Source: an uncultured Aquimarina sp. (GTDB lineage: Bacteria > Bacteroidota > Bacteroidia > Flavobacteriales > Flavobacteriaceae). From it: a DNA stretch of 64,000 nucleotides. The DNA lies in the NCBI GenBank assembly GCA_947501475.1, contig CANMWA010000015.1, positions 1 to 64,000 on the forward strand, given 5' to 3'. Of the stretch, positions 42,396 through 50,912 are shown piece by piece. The first letter of the stretch is position 1. Every line of letters begins with the position of its first letter. Position numbers and translations under genes: made by a program. The notes beneath the pieces were generated by a model. It was not told the DNA's origin. It saw only the letters and a program-made list of their open reading frames with translations, and made no database searches.

Positions 42396-43040
42396 TTAAT
42401 TGTTTTTCAAGAAACTAATAATTTCTTCGGGATCTGCTCTTTTTTTATAGTCTTCTTGAATAAAATCATAAATGATCGTACCGTCTTGATCAATTATATA
42501 AGTTGCTGCGATAGGAAGTTGTTGATTCGTATTACCATTACTGGTTTCTAGATTAATGCCAAAACCATCATAAACTTTAATTAAATCTTCTGGCAAAGTA
42601 AATACAAGATTAAATGCGTTGGCAATTTTATTATCGGTATCCGAAAGGACTTCAAAACTCAACTTATTTTTTTCTGAAGTTGTTAACGAATTATCTGGTG
42701 TCTCTGGGCTGATGGCTACTAATGTAGCTCCATATCTTTCGAATTCGGGTAATGCCTCTTGTAATGCTTTTAGTTCTAAATTACAGTAAGGGCACCATCC
42801 GCCACGGTAAAAGGATAGTATTACTTTGTTGTCTAACAATATTTCTTGAAAAGAGATCGTATTATTAGCAGCATTTGGAAGCGTTATTTCTGGGATACGG
42901 TCTCCTGTTTTTAAGGCTTTTGACACCAATTTGGCATCACGTAGCGCTTGTATGCCGTTGTTCATTATTGTGTGTGTAGCTTCTGGATATTTTGTAGCCG
43001 ATTGTGCAGCTCTAGCTTTTAAATCTGTGGAAAGAGACAT
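42396..43040 (-). CDS. Peroxiredoxin-like AhpC/TSA family protein
   Basis: A 214-aa protein with a thioredoxin fold. The active-site segment is SFYRGGWCPYCNLELKALQEALPEF (about residues 79-103), with a CxxC pair in place of the single peroxidatic Cys of classical peroxiredoxins. A helical N-terminus (KARAAQSATKYPEATHTIMNNGIQALRDAKLV) precedes it. It may act as a peroxidase or a thiol-disulfide exchanger. No signal peptide is visible. It is a single gene with short intergenic gaps; partner unknown. Confidence 0.8.
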   Translation of the reverse strand: MSLSTDLKARAAQSATKYPEATHTIMNNGIQALRDAKLVSKALKTGDRIPEITLPNAANNTISFQEILLDNKVILSFYRGGWCPYCNLELKALQEALPEFERYGATLVAISPETPDNSLTTSEKNKLSFEVLSDTDNKIANAFNLVFTLPEDLIKVYDGFGINLETSNGNTNQQLPIAATYIIDQDGTIIYDFIQEDYKKRADPEEIISFLKNN

Positions 43041-43139
43041 TGTTTAATTTTTATAGTTATATCGTGCTTAGCCGAAATCAAGAAGAATACATTACATCTT
43101 AATAAATTATAAACATTACTGGAGATAAATTCTTTTATT

Positions 43140-43484
43140 TTAACTTATCAAAAGATCTAGTAATCCAAACAAGCCTGCTCCTGTGATAATAATCCATGAA
43201 ATCCAATCTTTGAATTCATTTTTTTTATGCATTAAAAATAGTAAATGAAGAATCAAATGTATTATAAGAAAATAATCAAAACTTATTCTGAAACCTTTAT
43301 TATTCAATTGATATTCAAATAGAATCCAATAGAAGAGTGGGATGTGCATAAAAATAAATACGATTAGTCCAAACTTATCATTGAGAAATGATGTACCGGG
43401 AAAAATTCTCCATTCTTTACATCTTATTGCATCCATCTCATGCATAAGAATGAATACTAATCCTAATATTTGAAAATCAATCAT
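43140..43484 (-). CDS. DUF6713 family membrane protein
   Basis: A 114-aa protein with four predicted transmembrane helices and a conserved start MIDFQILGLVFILMHEMDAIRCKEWRIFPG: a buried HEMDA motif near residue 15 followed by a CKEWR loop. I recognise it as DUF6713. The conserved His/Glu/Asp residues within the membrane could bind a metal, but nothing more is known. Lies upstream of uvrA on the same strand with a 60-base gap that shows no clear terminator. Confidence 0.7.
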   Translation of the reverse strand: MIDFQILGLVFILMHEMDAIRCKEWRIFPGTSFLNDKFGLIVFIFMHIPLFYWILFEYQLNNKGFRISFDYFLIIHLILHLLFLMHKKNEFKDWISWIIITGAGLFGLLDLLIS

Positions 43485-43543
43485 TTGTTTATCTTGATAT
43501 CATTACTAATTATCTTCTGAACATTCGAATATCGTTATGTGTC

Positions 43544-46324
43544 CTATATCTTTTCTTTTAAATATTTACCCGTATATGATTTTTTATTTTTTACGATCTC
43601 TTCTGGGGTGCCTTCAGCAATAATATTTCCTCCATTTTTTCCACCTTCAGGGCCAAGATCAATAATATAATCTGCACATTTTACCAGATCCATGTTGTGC
43701 TCGATAACCAAGATAGAGTGCCCTTTTTCGATAAGCTCATTAAATGATTTCAATAATTTTTTAATATCATGAAAATGAAGTCCGGTAGTAGGTTCGTCAA
43801 AAATAAATAGTGCCTTGTCTTTGGTATTGCCTTTTATCAAAAATGAAGCAAGTTTGATTCGTTGTGCCTCGCCACCAGATAGGGTAGAAGAGCTTTGTCC
43901 TAATTGTACATATCCTAATCCTACATCTTGCAAGGGTTGAAGTTTTCTTCTAATCTTAGTTTGGTTATGCTCTGCAAAGAAATCGATTGCATTATCAATA
44001 GTCATGGTTAGGATATCATGAATGTTTTTATCATGAAAAGTTACTTCGAGTACATCTTTCTTGAAACGTTTTCCGCCACAAGTTTCGCACTCTAGATGTA
44101 CATCGGCCATAAATTGCATTTCGATAGTTACTTCGCCTTCGCCCTTACAGGTTTCGCATCGACCACCATCTACATTAAAAGAAAAATGCTTTGATTTATA
44201 ATTGCGAATACTAGATAATTTTTGATTAGCAAACAATGCACGGATATCATCATACGCCTTAATATAGGTAACCGGATTTGATCTAGAGGATCTTCCGATT
44301 GGGTTTTGATCTATAAACTCTACATGTTTTATATTACTATAATTGCCTTTAAGTTGGGTAAACTGTCCTGCTTTTTCACCATAGCCTCCTAATTCTTTTA
44401 AAACCGATGGGTAGATGATCTTTTTGACCAACGTACTTTTTCCACTGCCAGATACCCCGGTGATTGCTGTAAAAATGCCTAAGGGGACTTTTATATCTAT
44501 ATTATTTAAATTGTTTTCGCGTGCACCAAGAATTTCTATATAATATTTTGAAGTCCTTCTTTCTTTAGGCACTTCGATCTGCATTGTGCCGTTTAAGTAT
44601 TTTGCGGTGAGCGAATCTGCTTTGAGGATTTTATCATAAGTACCCGTGGCTACAACATGCCCTCCAAAGGTTCCTGCTTCTGGACCGATATCAATGATCT
44701 CGTCGGATGCTTTCATGATATCTTCATCATGTTCTACAACAATCACAGTATTGCCAAGATCGCGTAATGATTCTAATACTTTGATTAGTTTTTCGGTGTC
44801 TTTTGGGTGTAGCCCAATACTAGGTTCATCAAGAATATACATCGATCCTACCAAACTACTTCCTAAAGATGTAGCAAGGTTGATACGTTGTGATTCTCCT
44901 CCCGAAAGAGTATTCGATTTACGGTTAAGCGTTAAATATTCTAATCCTACATTTTGTAGAAACTCTAATCGACTATTGATTTCTTTAAGAAGTCGTTTGG
45001 CAATTTTTGCATCATAGTCATTGAGTGTGAGGTTTTTAAAGAACGCAGCGAGTTCGTTAAGAGGTTTTTCTACCAAATCAGTTAAAGTAGCATTGTCAAT
45101 TTTCACATAATTGGCTTCAGGACGTAAACGCTTTCCTTTACAGGTAGTACATTTTGTTTTTCCGCGATAGCGTGATAGCATTACACGATTCTGAATTTTA
45201 TAGGCTTTTGCTTCTAGTTCTTTAAAGAAGCTATTAATTCCTTCAAAATGCTCATTACCATTCCATACTAATTCTTTATGTTCTTCGGTTAATTCGAAAT
45301 AAGGTTTATGAATGGGGAAATCAAATTTATAAGCACTATTTACCAATTGGTCTTTGTACCAACCCATACTATCTCCTCGCCAAGGAAATATAGCACTTTC
45401 AAACACGCTAAGTGCTGTGTTGGGAATAACCAGATCTTCATCGATACCGATTATATCACCATATCCTTCGCATTTTGGACAAGCACCATAAGGGTTGTTA
45501 AAGCTAAATAGATGTACATTGGGTTCTAGAAAGGTAATATCGTCTAGCTCAAATTTATTACTAAATTGATGTAAACTGTTATCACTTATCGTTTCAATAT
45601 AACATTTACCTTTTCCTTCAAAAAAAGCAGAATCGACTGCATCTGCAAGTCGGTTATAAAAATCTTCTTCATCTCTTTTAATGATACGATCTACAACCAG
45701 ATACAGGTCACTTTTTTTATCGATGTTTGCTTCTTCAATTCGAGACACAGTGCCGTCAACTTTGATACGTGCAAACCCTTGTTGTTGTAAGACTTTTAGT
45801 TTACCCTCGAGAGTGCGACCTTCTTCGATATGTATTGGAGAGAGTAATAAAAGTTTTTCACCGTCATTAAATGACTTCACATATTTGATAACATCGGTTA
45901 CATTATCTTTTTTTACTTGATTGCCCGAGACAGGGGAGTATGTTTTACCGATTCTAGCGTATAATAACTTTAGGTAATCATAAATCTCTGTGGTGGTACC
46001 AACAGTTGATCTAGGGTTTGTAGAGTTTACCTTTTGTTCTATAGCAATTGCAGGCGCTATTCCTTTAATATAATCAACTTTAGGTTTATTAAGACGACCT
46101 AGAAACTGCCTGGCATACGAAGATAAACTCTCAACATACCTACGTTGCCCTTCGGCATATAATGTATCAAAAGCCAAACTAGATTTACCCGAACCAGATA
46201 GTCCAGTAATGACTACTAATTTGTTTCTTGGAATTATAGCGTCTAAATCTTTCAGATTGTGAAGCTTAGCACCTTTAATAATTATATGGTGTTTTGGATC
46301 TATGCTAGTAATGTCTCGAATCAT
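43544..46324 (-). CDS. uvrA: Excinuclease ABC subunit UvrA
   Basis: About 926 aa from the ATG at 46324; the frame opens upstream at 46348, but that codon overlaps the promoter element. UvrA recognises DNA damage in nucleotide-excision repair and loads UvrB. Both ABC ATPase modules are complete: GLSGSGKSSLAFDT and GVSGSGKSTLVKK (Walker A), LSGGESQRINLATSL and LSGGEAQRIKLASFL (signature), ILDEPSIGLHP and IFDEPTTGLHF (Walker B). Zinc-type CxxC pairs lie in CPKCEGYGD, CTTCKGKRLR and CETCKGEGE with CETCGGKRF. uvrB is not in the window, as is usual. Confidence 0.95.
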   Translation of the reverse strand: MIRDITSIDPKHHIIIKGAKLHNLKDLDAIIPRNKLVVITGLSGSGKSSLAFDTLYAEGQRRYVESLSSYARQFLGRLNKPKVDYIKGIAPAIAIEQKVNSTNPRSTVGTTTEIYDYLKLLYARIGKTYSPVSGNQVKKDNVTDVIKYVKSFNDGEKLLLLSPIHIEEGRTLEGKLKVLQQQGFARIKVDGTVSRIEEANIDKKSDLYLVVDRIIKRDEEDFYNRLADAVDSAFFEGKGKCYIETISDNSLHQFSNKFELDDITFLEPNVHLFSFNNPYGACPKCEGYGDIIGIDEDLVIPNTALSVFESAIFPWRGDSMGWYKDQLVNSAYKFDFPIHKPYFELTEEHKELVWNGNEHFEGINSFFKELEAKAYKIQNRVMLSRYRGKTKCTTCKGKRLRPEANYVKIDNATLTDLVEKPLNELAAFFKNLTLNDYDAKIAKRLLKEINSRLEFLQNVGLEYLTLNRKSNTLSGGESQRINLATSLGSSLVGSMYILDEPSIGLHPKDTEKLIKVLESLRDLGNTVIVVEHDEDIMKASDEIIDIGPEAGTFGGHVVATGTYDKILKADSLTAKYLNGTMQIEVPKERRTSKYYIEILGARENNLNNIDIKVPLGIFTAITGVSGSGKSTLVKKIIYPSVLKELGGYGEKAGQFTQLKGNYSNIKHVEFIDQNPIGRSSRSNPVTYIKAYDDIRALFANQKLSSIRNYKSKHFSFNVDGGRCETCKGEGEVTIEMQFMADVHLECETCGGKRFKKDVLEVTFHDKNIHDILTMTIDNAIDFFAEHNQTKIRRKLQPLQDVGLGYVQLGQSSSTLSGGEAQRIKLASFLIKGNTKDKALFIFDEPTTGLHFHDIKKLLKSFNELIEKGHSILVIEHNMDLVKCADYIIDLGPEGGKNGGNIIAEGTPEEIVKNKKSYTGKYLKEKI

Positions 46325-46345
46325 AGTAAATATGCGGTAAGAGCG

Positions 46346-46353
46346 CAAAGATA
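46346..46353 (-). promoter_or_regulatory. -7 promoter element (TATCTTTG) of uvrA
   Basis: An exact TAnnTTTG element on the minus strand, 21 bases before the ATG at 46324. It covers the ATG at 46348 and so rules out the longer start. No SOS-box palindrome is obvious. Confidence 0.55.
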
Positions 46354-46563
46354 ATGATTACTAAATAAGTATAATAACCAATATGGATTGAAAGTTTAGT
46401 TAAAAAAATTAACAAGAAATTGTTTGTTTTTAAATGATTGTTACTATATTAGCCCCTCAAATAAACCAAATTTTAAAACAGAACTGCCTATAGCATACCT
46501 TTACTTTTTAAGTTTAACATAGCACGAGCCCCAAGCTTGTTGGTACTAAAAATTAAGTCAGGT

Positions 46564-47148
46564 ATGAAAAATTACACTCTTTCAGACGCAGTTCTGGTTA
46601 ATAATTACATTAAAGGCGATGAATGCGCTTTATCTGTTCTAATCGAACGCCACAAACAACGTATTTACAGTTTTATATATTCAAAAGTTTTTGACAGAGA
46701 CGTTTCTGAAGATATTTTTCAGGATACTTTTATTAAAGTTATTCGTACTTTAAAAAATGGTAAGTATAATGAGGAAGGAAAATTTCTTCCTTGGGTAATG
46801 CGTATTGCTCATAATTTGGTTATTGATCACTTCAGAAAAGGAAATCGTATGCCAAAATTTGAAGATAATGGAGAGTTTAGTATTTTTTCTGTGATAAGTG
46901 ATGGAGATCTTAATGCTGAAAGAAGAATTATTAAAGATCAGGTAGAAGAAGATTTGCGTAGTCTAATTCAAGAGCTGCCAGATGATCAAAAAGAAGTATT
47001 AGTAATGCGTATGTACAAAGACATGAGTTTTAAGGAGATCTCTGATAAAACTGGTGTTAGTATTAATACTGCATTAGGTAGAATGCGTTACGCTTTAATT
47101 AACTTGAGAAAAGTTATAGAAAAAAATAATATAGTTTTAACAAATTAA
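46564..47148 (+). CDS. ECF-type RNA polymerase sigma factor (second copy)
   Basis: About 194 aa from the ATG at 46564, the usual start (MKNYTLSDAVLVNNYIKGDECAL); the frame opens 27 bases earlier. Region 2 is at about 20-95 (LIERHKQRIYSFIYSKVFDRDVSEDIFQDTFIKVI, FLPWVMRIAHNLVIDHFRK) and region 4 at about 130-185 (LPDDQKEVLVMRMYKDMSFKEISDKTGVSINTALGRMRYAL). It is followed 73 bases later by a 48-aa gene. It is a general Bacteroidota ECF type, likely without a classical anti-sigma neighbour. The 212-base upstream gap shows no exact TAnnTTTG. Confidence 0.85.
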   Translation: MKNYTLSDAVLVNNYIKGDECALSVLIERHKQRIYSFIYSKVFDRDVSEDIFQDTFIKVIRTLKNGKYNEEGKFLPWVMRIAHNLVIDHFRKGNRMPKFEDNGEFSIFSVISDGDLNAERRIIKDQVEEDLRSLIQELPDDQKEVLVMRMYKDMSFKEISDKTGVSINTALGRMRYALINLRKVIEKNNIVLTN

Positions 47149-47221
47149 TAACTCTATAATACAATAAAGTATATTAGGCCTCGTTATAATCTTAAATAAC
47201 TTAATAATTAAGATCATTAAT

Positions 47222-47368
47222 ATGGCAAAATTTTACTTTAAGTCTTCACAAAAAGAAGAAAAACATTTATTACCAAATAGAAGAACAATAGATTTTCTTC
47301 TGAGCTATTCTAAATCGTTAAACATTATAGAATATAATAATTTAAAGTTTGAATCGATTTTAAACTAA
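47222..47368 (+). CDS. 48-aa protein downstream of the sigma factor
   Basis: A short open frame of 48 codons with a stop at 47366-47368, encoding a basic N-half (MAKFYFKSSQKEEKH, then PNRRTIDFLLSYSKSL) and ending KFESILN. The PNRRTIDFLLSYSKSL stretch looks like a small helix rather than random translation. It starts 73 bases after the sigma factor and ends two bases before a perfect 16-bp terminator. Its place between a sigma gene and a strong terminator, and its codon use, make it a credible gene; I recall similar tiny proteins behind this sigma type in Flavobacteriia, but cannot verify that here. Confidence 0.6.
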   Translation: MAKFYFKSSQKEEKHLLPNRRTIDFLLSYSKSLNIIEYNNLKFESILN

Positions 47369-47370
47369 AA

Positions 47371-47408
47371 AAACAAAAGGCCTATTTTTTAATAGGCCTT
47401 TTGTTTTT
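47371..47408. terminator. Strong bidirectional terminator between the sigma unit and nth
   Basis: A perfect 16-bp stem (47371-47386 with 47391-47406), TTTT loop, A-run left and T-run right. The right arm overlaps the nth stop region, so both convergent units end here. Confidence 0.9.
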
Positions 47409-48050
47409 CTTATATTCTTCTAAAACAGTTTTTCTACCTATAGTTTTGGTGATACTATCTTTTTCTAGATCCCAACCTCTTGCAGGAGAATACTCTCTAC
47501 CATACCAGATAATTTGTAAATGAAGATCATTCCATAGCTCTTTTGGAAAAAGTCGTTTTGCATCTTTTTCAGTCTGGGTAACATTTTTACCATTGCTAAA
47601 CCCCCAACGATATAACAATCTATGAATATGTGTATCTACAGGAAATGCGGGTACTCCAAATGCTTGTGACATAACAACACTAGCAGTTTTGTGCCCCACG
47701 GCAGGTAACTCTTCAAGGGCTTCAAAACTTTGAGGAACTTCGCCATTATGTTTATCTATTAAAATATGTGATAAGCCATGTATTCCTTTAGCTTTCATAG
47801 GACTTAACCCAACAGGTTTTATAATCTCTCTAATTTCTTCTACAGATAATCTAATCATTGCATGTGGATTATCTGCTCGATCAAATAATAAAGGAGTAAT
47901 TTGATTTACTCTAACATCTGTACTTTGAGCACTCATTAATACAGCTATGAGTAATGTATAAGGATCTTTATGATCTAAGGGGATTGGTATCTTGGGATAT
48001 AATTCTTGTAACGTTTTAATGGTAAAGTCAACTTTTTCCTGCTTGGTCAT
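47382..48050 (-). CDS. nth: Endonuclease III-like DNA glycosylase, without the Fe-S cluster
   Basis: 222 aa from the ATG at 48050 (MTKQEKVDFTIKTLQELYPKIP), the family start; the frame is open to 48167 but that part is not protein-like. It is an HhH-GPD glycosylase/AP lyase that removes oxidised pyrimidines. The HhH hairpin and catalytic pair are intact: LEELPAVGHKTASVV (Lys) and VDTHIHRLLYRWG (Asp). The C-terminal region that should hold the 4Fe-4S ligands (C-x6-C-x2-C-x5-C) reads YGREYSPARGWDLEKDSITK and the whole protein has no cysteine. The cluster is therefore lost, yet the fold and catalytic residues remain. Confidence 0.85.
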   Translation of the reverse strand: MTKQEKVDFTIKTLQELYPKIPIPLDHKDPYTLLIAVLMSAQSTDVRVNQITPLLFDRADNPHAMIRLSVEEIREIIKPVGLSPMKAKGIHGLSHILIDKHNGEVPQSFEALEELPAVGHKTASVVMSQAFGVPAFPVDTHIHRLLYRWGFSNGKNVTQTEKDAKRLFPKELWNDLHLQIIWYGREYSPARGWDLEKDSITKTIGRKTVLEEYKKNKRPIKK

Positions 48051-48205
48051 TGTATCTATTAGTTTTATGCTAAAGTAAAAAATAATTGACCGGGTATAAT
48101 CCAGAACAATCATTAAATTTTTGATAAAACTAATGAATGAGTCCGATTTTTGTTTTAATTTTATCAAAAAAGTTTAAACAAAATATAGCACATAAATCAT
48201 TACAA

Positions 48206-48655
48206 ATGACAACATTAAAAACAGGAGATAAAGCTCCGGATTTTACAGCTTTAGATCAGGATGGAAACACGATTACATTACATGATTATATAGGGAAAAA
48301 GTTAGTAATTTTTTTCTACCCTAAAGCTAGCACTCCAGGTTGTACAGCTGAGGCATGTAATCTTAAAGATAATTATCACACCTTTCAAGCACAAGGATAT
48401 GAGATTTTGGGAGTAAGTGCTGATAGTGCAAAACGACAGCAGAATTTTAAAAATAAATTTGAATTACCTTACCCATTATTGGCAGATGAAGATAAGACTG
48501 TAATAGAAGCATTTGAAGTATGGGGCCCCAAGAAATTTATGGGTAAAGAATATGATGGCATACATCGCACTACATTTGTTATTGATGAAAATGGAATTAT
48601 ATCTGAGGTAATTTCTAAAGTTAAAACCAAAGATCACGCAGCACAGATATTGTAA
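48206..48655 (+). CDS. bcp: Thioredoxin-dependent thiol peroxidase (BCP/PrxQ type)
   Basis: 149 aa from the ATG at 48206 (MTTLKTGDKAPDFTALDQDGN); an earlier frame start at 48137 runs into the nth promoter region. Peroxiredoxin of the BCP/PrxQ class: FFYPKASTPGCTAEACNLKDNY at about 41-62 has the peroxidatic Cys (TPGCT) and, five residues on, the resolving Cys (AC) of the atypical two-Cys type. It reduces H2O2 and organic hydroperoxides with thioredoxin. The divergent neighbour is nth, which suits an oxidative-damage theme, but co-regulation is not shown. Confidence 0.9.
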   Translation: MTTLKTGDKAPDFTALDQDGNTITLHDYIGKKLVIFFYPKASTPGCTAEACNLKDNYHTFQAQGYEILGVSADSAKRQQNFKNKFELPYPLLADEDKTVIEAFEVWGPKKFMGKEYDGIHRTTFVIDENGIISEVISKVKTKDHAAQIL

Positions 48656-48738
48656 AAAAATTATAGATGCTATTTCTAAGGATATTTTACAAAAAAATAG
48701 AATGACGTAAATAATAACACGTTTTTTAAAACATGAAA

Positions 48739-48766
48739 AAAAGAGATAACATTAGTTATCTCTTTT
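48739..48766. terminator. Bidirectional terminator between bcp and the precursor peptide gene
   Basis: A perfect 12-bp stem (AAAAGAGATAAC, 48739-48750, with GTTATCTCTTTT, 48755-48766) with an ATTA loop. It can end bcp from the left and the peptide gene from the right. Confidence 0.75.
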
Positions 48767-48879
48767 ATCTTTGGTATATATTAGTTTTTGATTTTACTTT
48801 ATTATAATGTTAAGTAAAATCAAAAACACCTCATTTTATTGTTTATAAAGCCTCGTAGACTTCTAATACAAAAAAAGGG

Positions 48880-49032
48880 TTAATAGCACATTTGATTACC
48901 ACATCTACTATATAAAGCTGTCTGAGTACATGTAGGTGTACAAGAATAATGGCCTCCTTTAGTTTTAAGTTGTTCTAACTTAGAAATAGTTTCCTTATTT
49001 AAATTCAATTTTAAAATTTTAGTTTTTTTCAT
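48880..49032 (-). CDS. RiPP precursor peptide, Bacteroidota class I lanthipeptide type (orphan)
   Basis: A 50-codon gene on the minus strand in an otherwise empty 637-base gap. Residues 1-27 form a leader with the pattern K-x-L-x-L-N-x-x-T-I-S-x-L (KILKLNLNKETISKLEQL) ending in a Gly-Gly at 26-27. The 23-residue core (28-50) has four Cys (31, 35, 44, 49) and six Ser/Thr (S30, T32, T34, T36, T38, S42), in the pattern YSCTPTCTQTALYSRC. This form is that of Bacteroidota natural-product precursors of the GG-leader lanthipeptide group (pinensin-like). No LanB, LanC, cyclase, radical-SAM maturase or C39 transporter is seen in the window, so it is an orphan or its machinery is elsewhere. Nearby terminators flank it on both sides. 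Confidence 0.8.
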   Translation of the reverse strand: MKKTKILKLNLNKETISKLEQLKTKGGHYSCTPTCTQTALYSRCGNQMCY

Positions 49033-49234
49033 AATTTATGTGTTAATGCCTAAATTTTATAAAGGTCTTCGGCTATACCTTGATTACTAATCTAATAAGA
49101 CTAAGTTATGTAATATTTTAGAGGGTAAAAAGATGTACTACCTTAGATTTATAAATTTAAGGCAGCTTAATTGTATATATTATTTAAAACTTTGGGTTCT
49201 ATTATTTAATGCAATAGATGTCTATTGAAATATA

Positions 49235-49274
49235 AAAAGGCACCATATTTAGAAATAAATATGGTGCCTTTTTT
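49235..49274 (-). terminator. Terminator of the conserved 484-aa protein gene
   Basis: A perfect 16-bp stem (49235-49250 with 49257-49272) starting about 20 bases beyond the stop of the minus-strand gene at 49293. A-run left and T-run right. Between it and the peptide gene, 49033-49234 is AT-rich; I see no exact TAnnTTTG on the minus strand there. Confidence 0.8.
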
Positions 49275-49292
49275 ATACGCTGATTATAATAG

Positions 49293-50747
49293 TTATTTTG
49301 TTTTTACAGGTTCAATGCTTTTGTATCCAAAGAAGTTATTAGCTTTAATCATTTCAGGAATTAAATCTGGTAATTGATCTTCCCATCCAGATTCTCCATC
49401 CTGAATTTTTTGTAATACTTCTCTTGAAAATATATCCATTATAGTTGGATCATAATCTGTAATATCTTGTAGTTTTCCATTGTATTTAAAGAACTTATAT
49501 AGTTCTTTCATCCTAGGATGTACTTTAAGATTATCACTATCGGTCAATTTACCAGTGGTATGGTTTTTTAATGGATACAAATATACTTTCAGATCTTTAA
49601 AGAATAATTTACCAAAAGCTTCAAGAATACCGCCGCTTAGGTGTCTATAATATTTCTCGTCAAAAATATCCACCAAATTACTTACTCCCATTGCCAACGC
49701 CATTCTTTCTTTTGTGTAATTTGAGAAATACTCTACTACTTTATAATACTCTTTATAATTTGAAATCATTACGGTATGCCCCAGAGAGCAAAGTAACCTA
49801 GCTCTAGCCATAAAATCTGCTTCGTCGATTTCTCCTTCTGCTCTTAAATTTGATAAGGTAATTTCAAAAATCACAATTGTTTTATCTTTATTTACCTTAT
49901 TTTCACTCAAGAACATATTGAGAGATTTTTTGTAGATGTCTATATTAACCTTGGTAACAGGTCTAAAACTTCCTCGTAGCGCTAATATATTCTTCTTGTA
50001 TAATATCGCTGCTGGTAATATATTATTTCCATCAGAGCCAAACATTACAGCTTCGGTCATACCATTTTTTACGAGCTGTAAACTCATTAAACGATTATCT
50101 ACTTTAGTAAATCTTGGGCCAGAAAAGTTGATAGTATCGATCTCTATCTGATCTTTATCTAAATGATCATATAAATATCGCAAGAGTTTTTTTGGGTTAT
50201 CATATTTATAGTATGCTCCATAGATTAGATTTACTCCCAGTACTCCCAGAGTCATTTGCTGTAATTTGGCATCGTTTTCATGAAATCGTATATGCAAGGT
50301 GATTTCATTATACTCTTCATTAGGAACCGTTTGATAACGTATTCCTACCCAACCATGACCTTTGTATTTTTTAGCAAAATCAATAGTAGCAACAGTATTT
50401 GCATAACTAAAAAATAGTTTGTTAGGATGTTTTTCTCTTGTAATTCTTTGCTCTATAAGATTTACCTCATGCTTCAGCATTTTTTTTAGTCTTGCTTCGG
50501 TAACATATCGTTTATCATTTTCGATACCATAAATAGCATCACTAAAATCTTTATCATAAGCACTCATAGCTTTTGCTATAGTACCCGATGCACCACCAGC
50601 TCTAAAAAAATTACGTGCAGTTTCTTGACCAGCACCTATTTCAGCAAAGGTGCCATAGATGTTTTGGTTAAGATTAATACGTAAAGCTTTACTCTTTATT
50701 GAAGGGACAGATTCAAATTCTTTATCTCCCATAATTGTAATAGGCAT
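49293..50747 (-). CDS. Conserved cytoplasmic protein of unknown function
   Basis: A 484-aa protein with no signal peptide and no transmembrane helix. Conserved-looking blocks are ALRINLNQNIYGTFAEIGAGQETARNFFRAGGASGTIAKAMSAYDK near the N-terminus, LGVLGVNLIYGAYY, and TVMISNYKEYYKVVEYFSNYT. I recognise the N-terminal block as recurring in Bacteroidota proteins that have been given conflicting names (including TonB-dependent receptor, which this cytoplasmic protein is not). Gly-rich GAGQE and GGASGT could bind a nucleotide or cofactor, but I cannot name a fold. Single gene. Confidence 0.65.
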   Translation of the reverse strand: MPITIMGDKEFESVPSIKSKALRINLNQNIYGTFAEIGAGQETARNFFRAGGASGTIAKAMSAYDKDFSDAIYGIENDKRYVTEARLKKMLKHEVNLIEQRITREKHPNKLFFSYANTVATIDFAKKYKGHGWVGIRYQTVPNEEYNEITLHIRFHENDAKLQQMTLGVLGVNLIYGAYYKYDNPKKLLRYLYDHLDKDQIEIDTINFSGPRFTKVDNRLMSLQLVKNGMTEAVMFGSDGNNILPAAILYKKNILALRGSFRPVTKVNIDIYKKSLNMFLSENKVNKDKTIVIFEITLSNLRAEGEIDEADFMARARLLCSLGHTVMISNYKEYYKVVEYFSNYTKERMALAMGVSNLVDIFDEKYYRHLSGGILEAFGKLFFKDLKVYLYPLKNHTTGKLTDSDNLKVHPRMKELYKFFKYNGKLQDITDYDPTIMDIFSREVLQKIQDGESGWEDQLPDLIPEMIKANNFFGYKSIEPVKTK

Positions 50748-50888
50748 AGTAAAAAGGGCTTTTTTTGTTTAATGTAAAGGTAATAATACCTTAATTATTA
50801 AAAAAGCCTGAAAGTGAATTTCTACTTTTAATTATAATTGATAATAATAATTAAGATAACCGTGTAATCTTTGCCAAAAAAATATAAT

Positions 50889-50896
50889 TACATTTG
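50889..50896 (+). promoter_or_regulatory. -7 promoter element (TACATTTG) of the MBL gene
   Basis: An exact TAnnTTTG 16 bases before the ATG at 50913; a TTTG at 50870-50873 sits 15 bases upstream. It rules out the TTG at 50871 as the translation start. Confidence 0.5.
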
Positions 50897-50912
50897 TCTT
50901 AGCAAACATCTT

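Noticed and set aside
43544..46324. UvrA as a second, atypical UvrA paralog
   Set aside because: All motifs, zinc pairs and length fit the ordinary UvrA; nothing supports a specialised resistance-type paralog.
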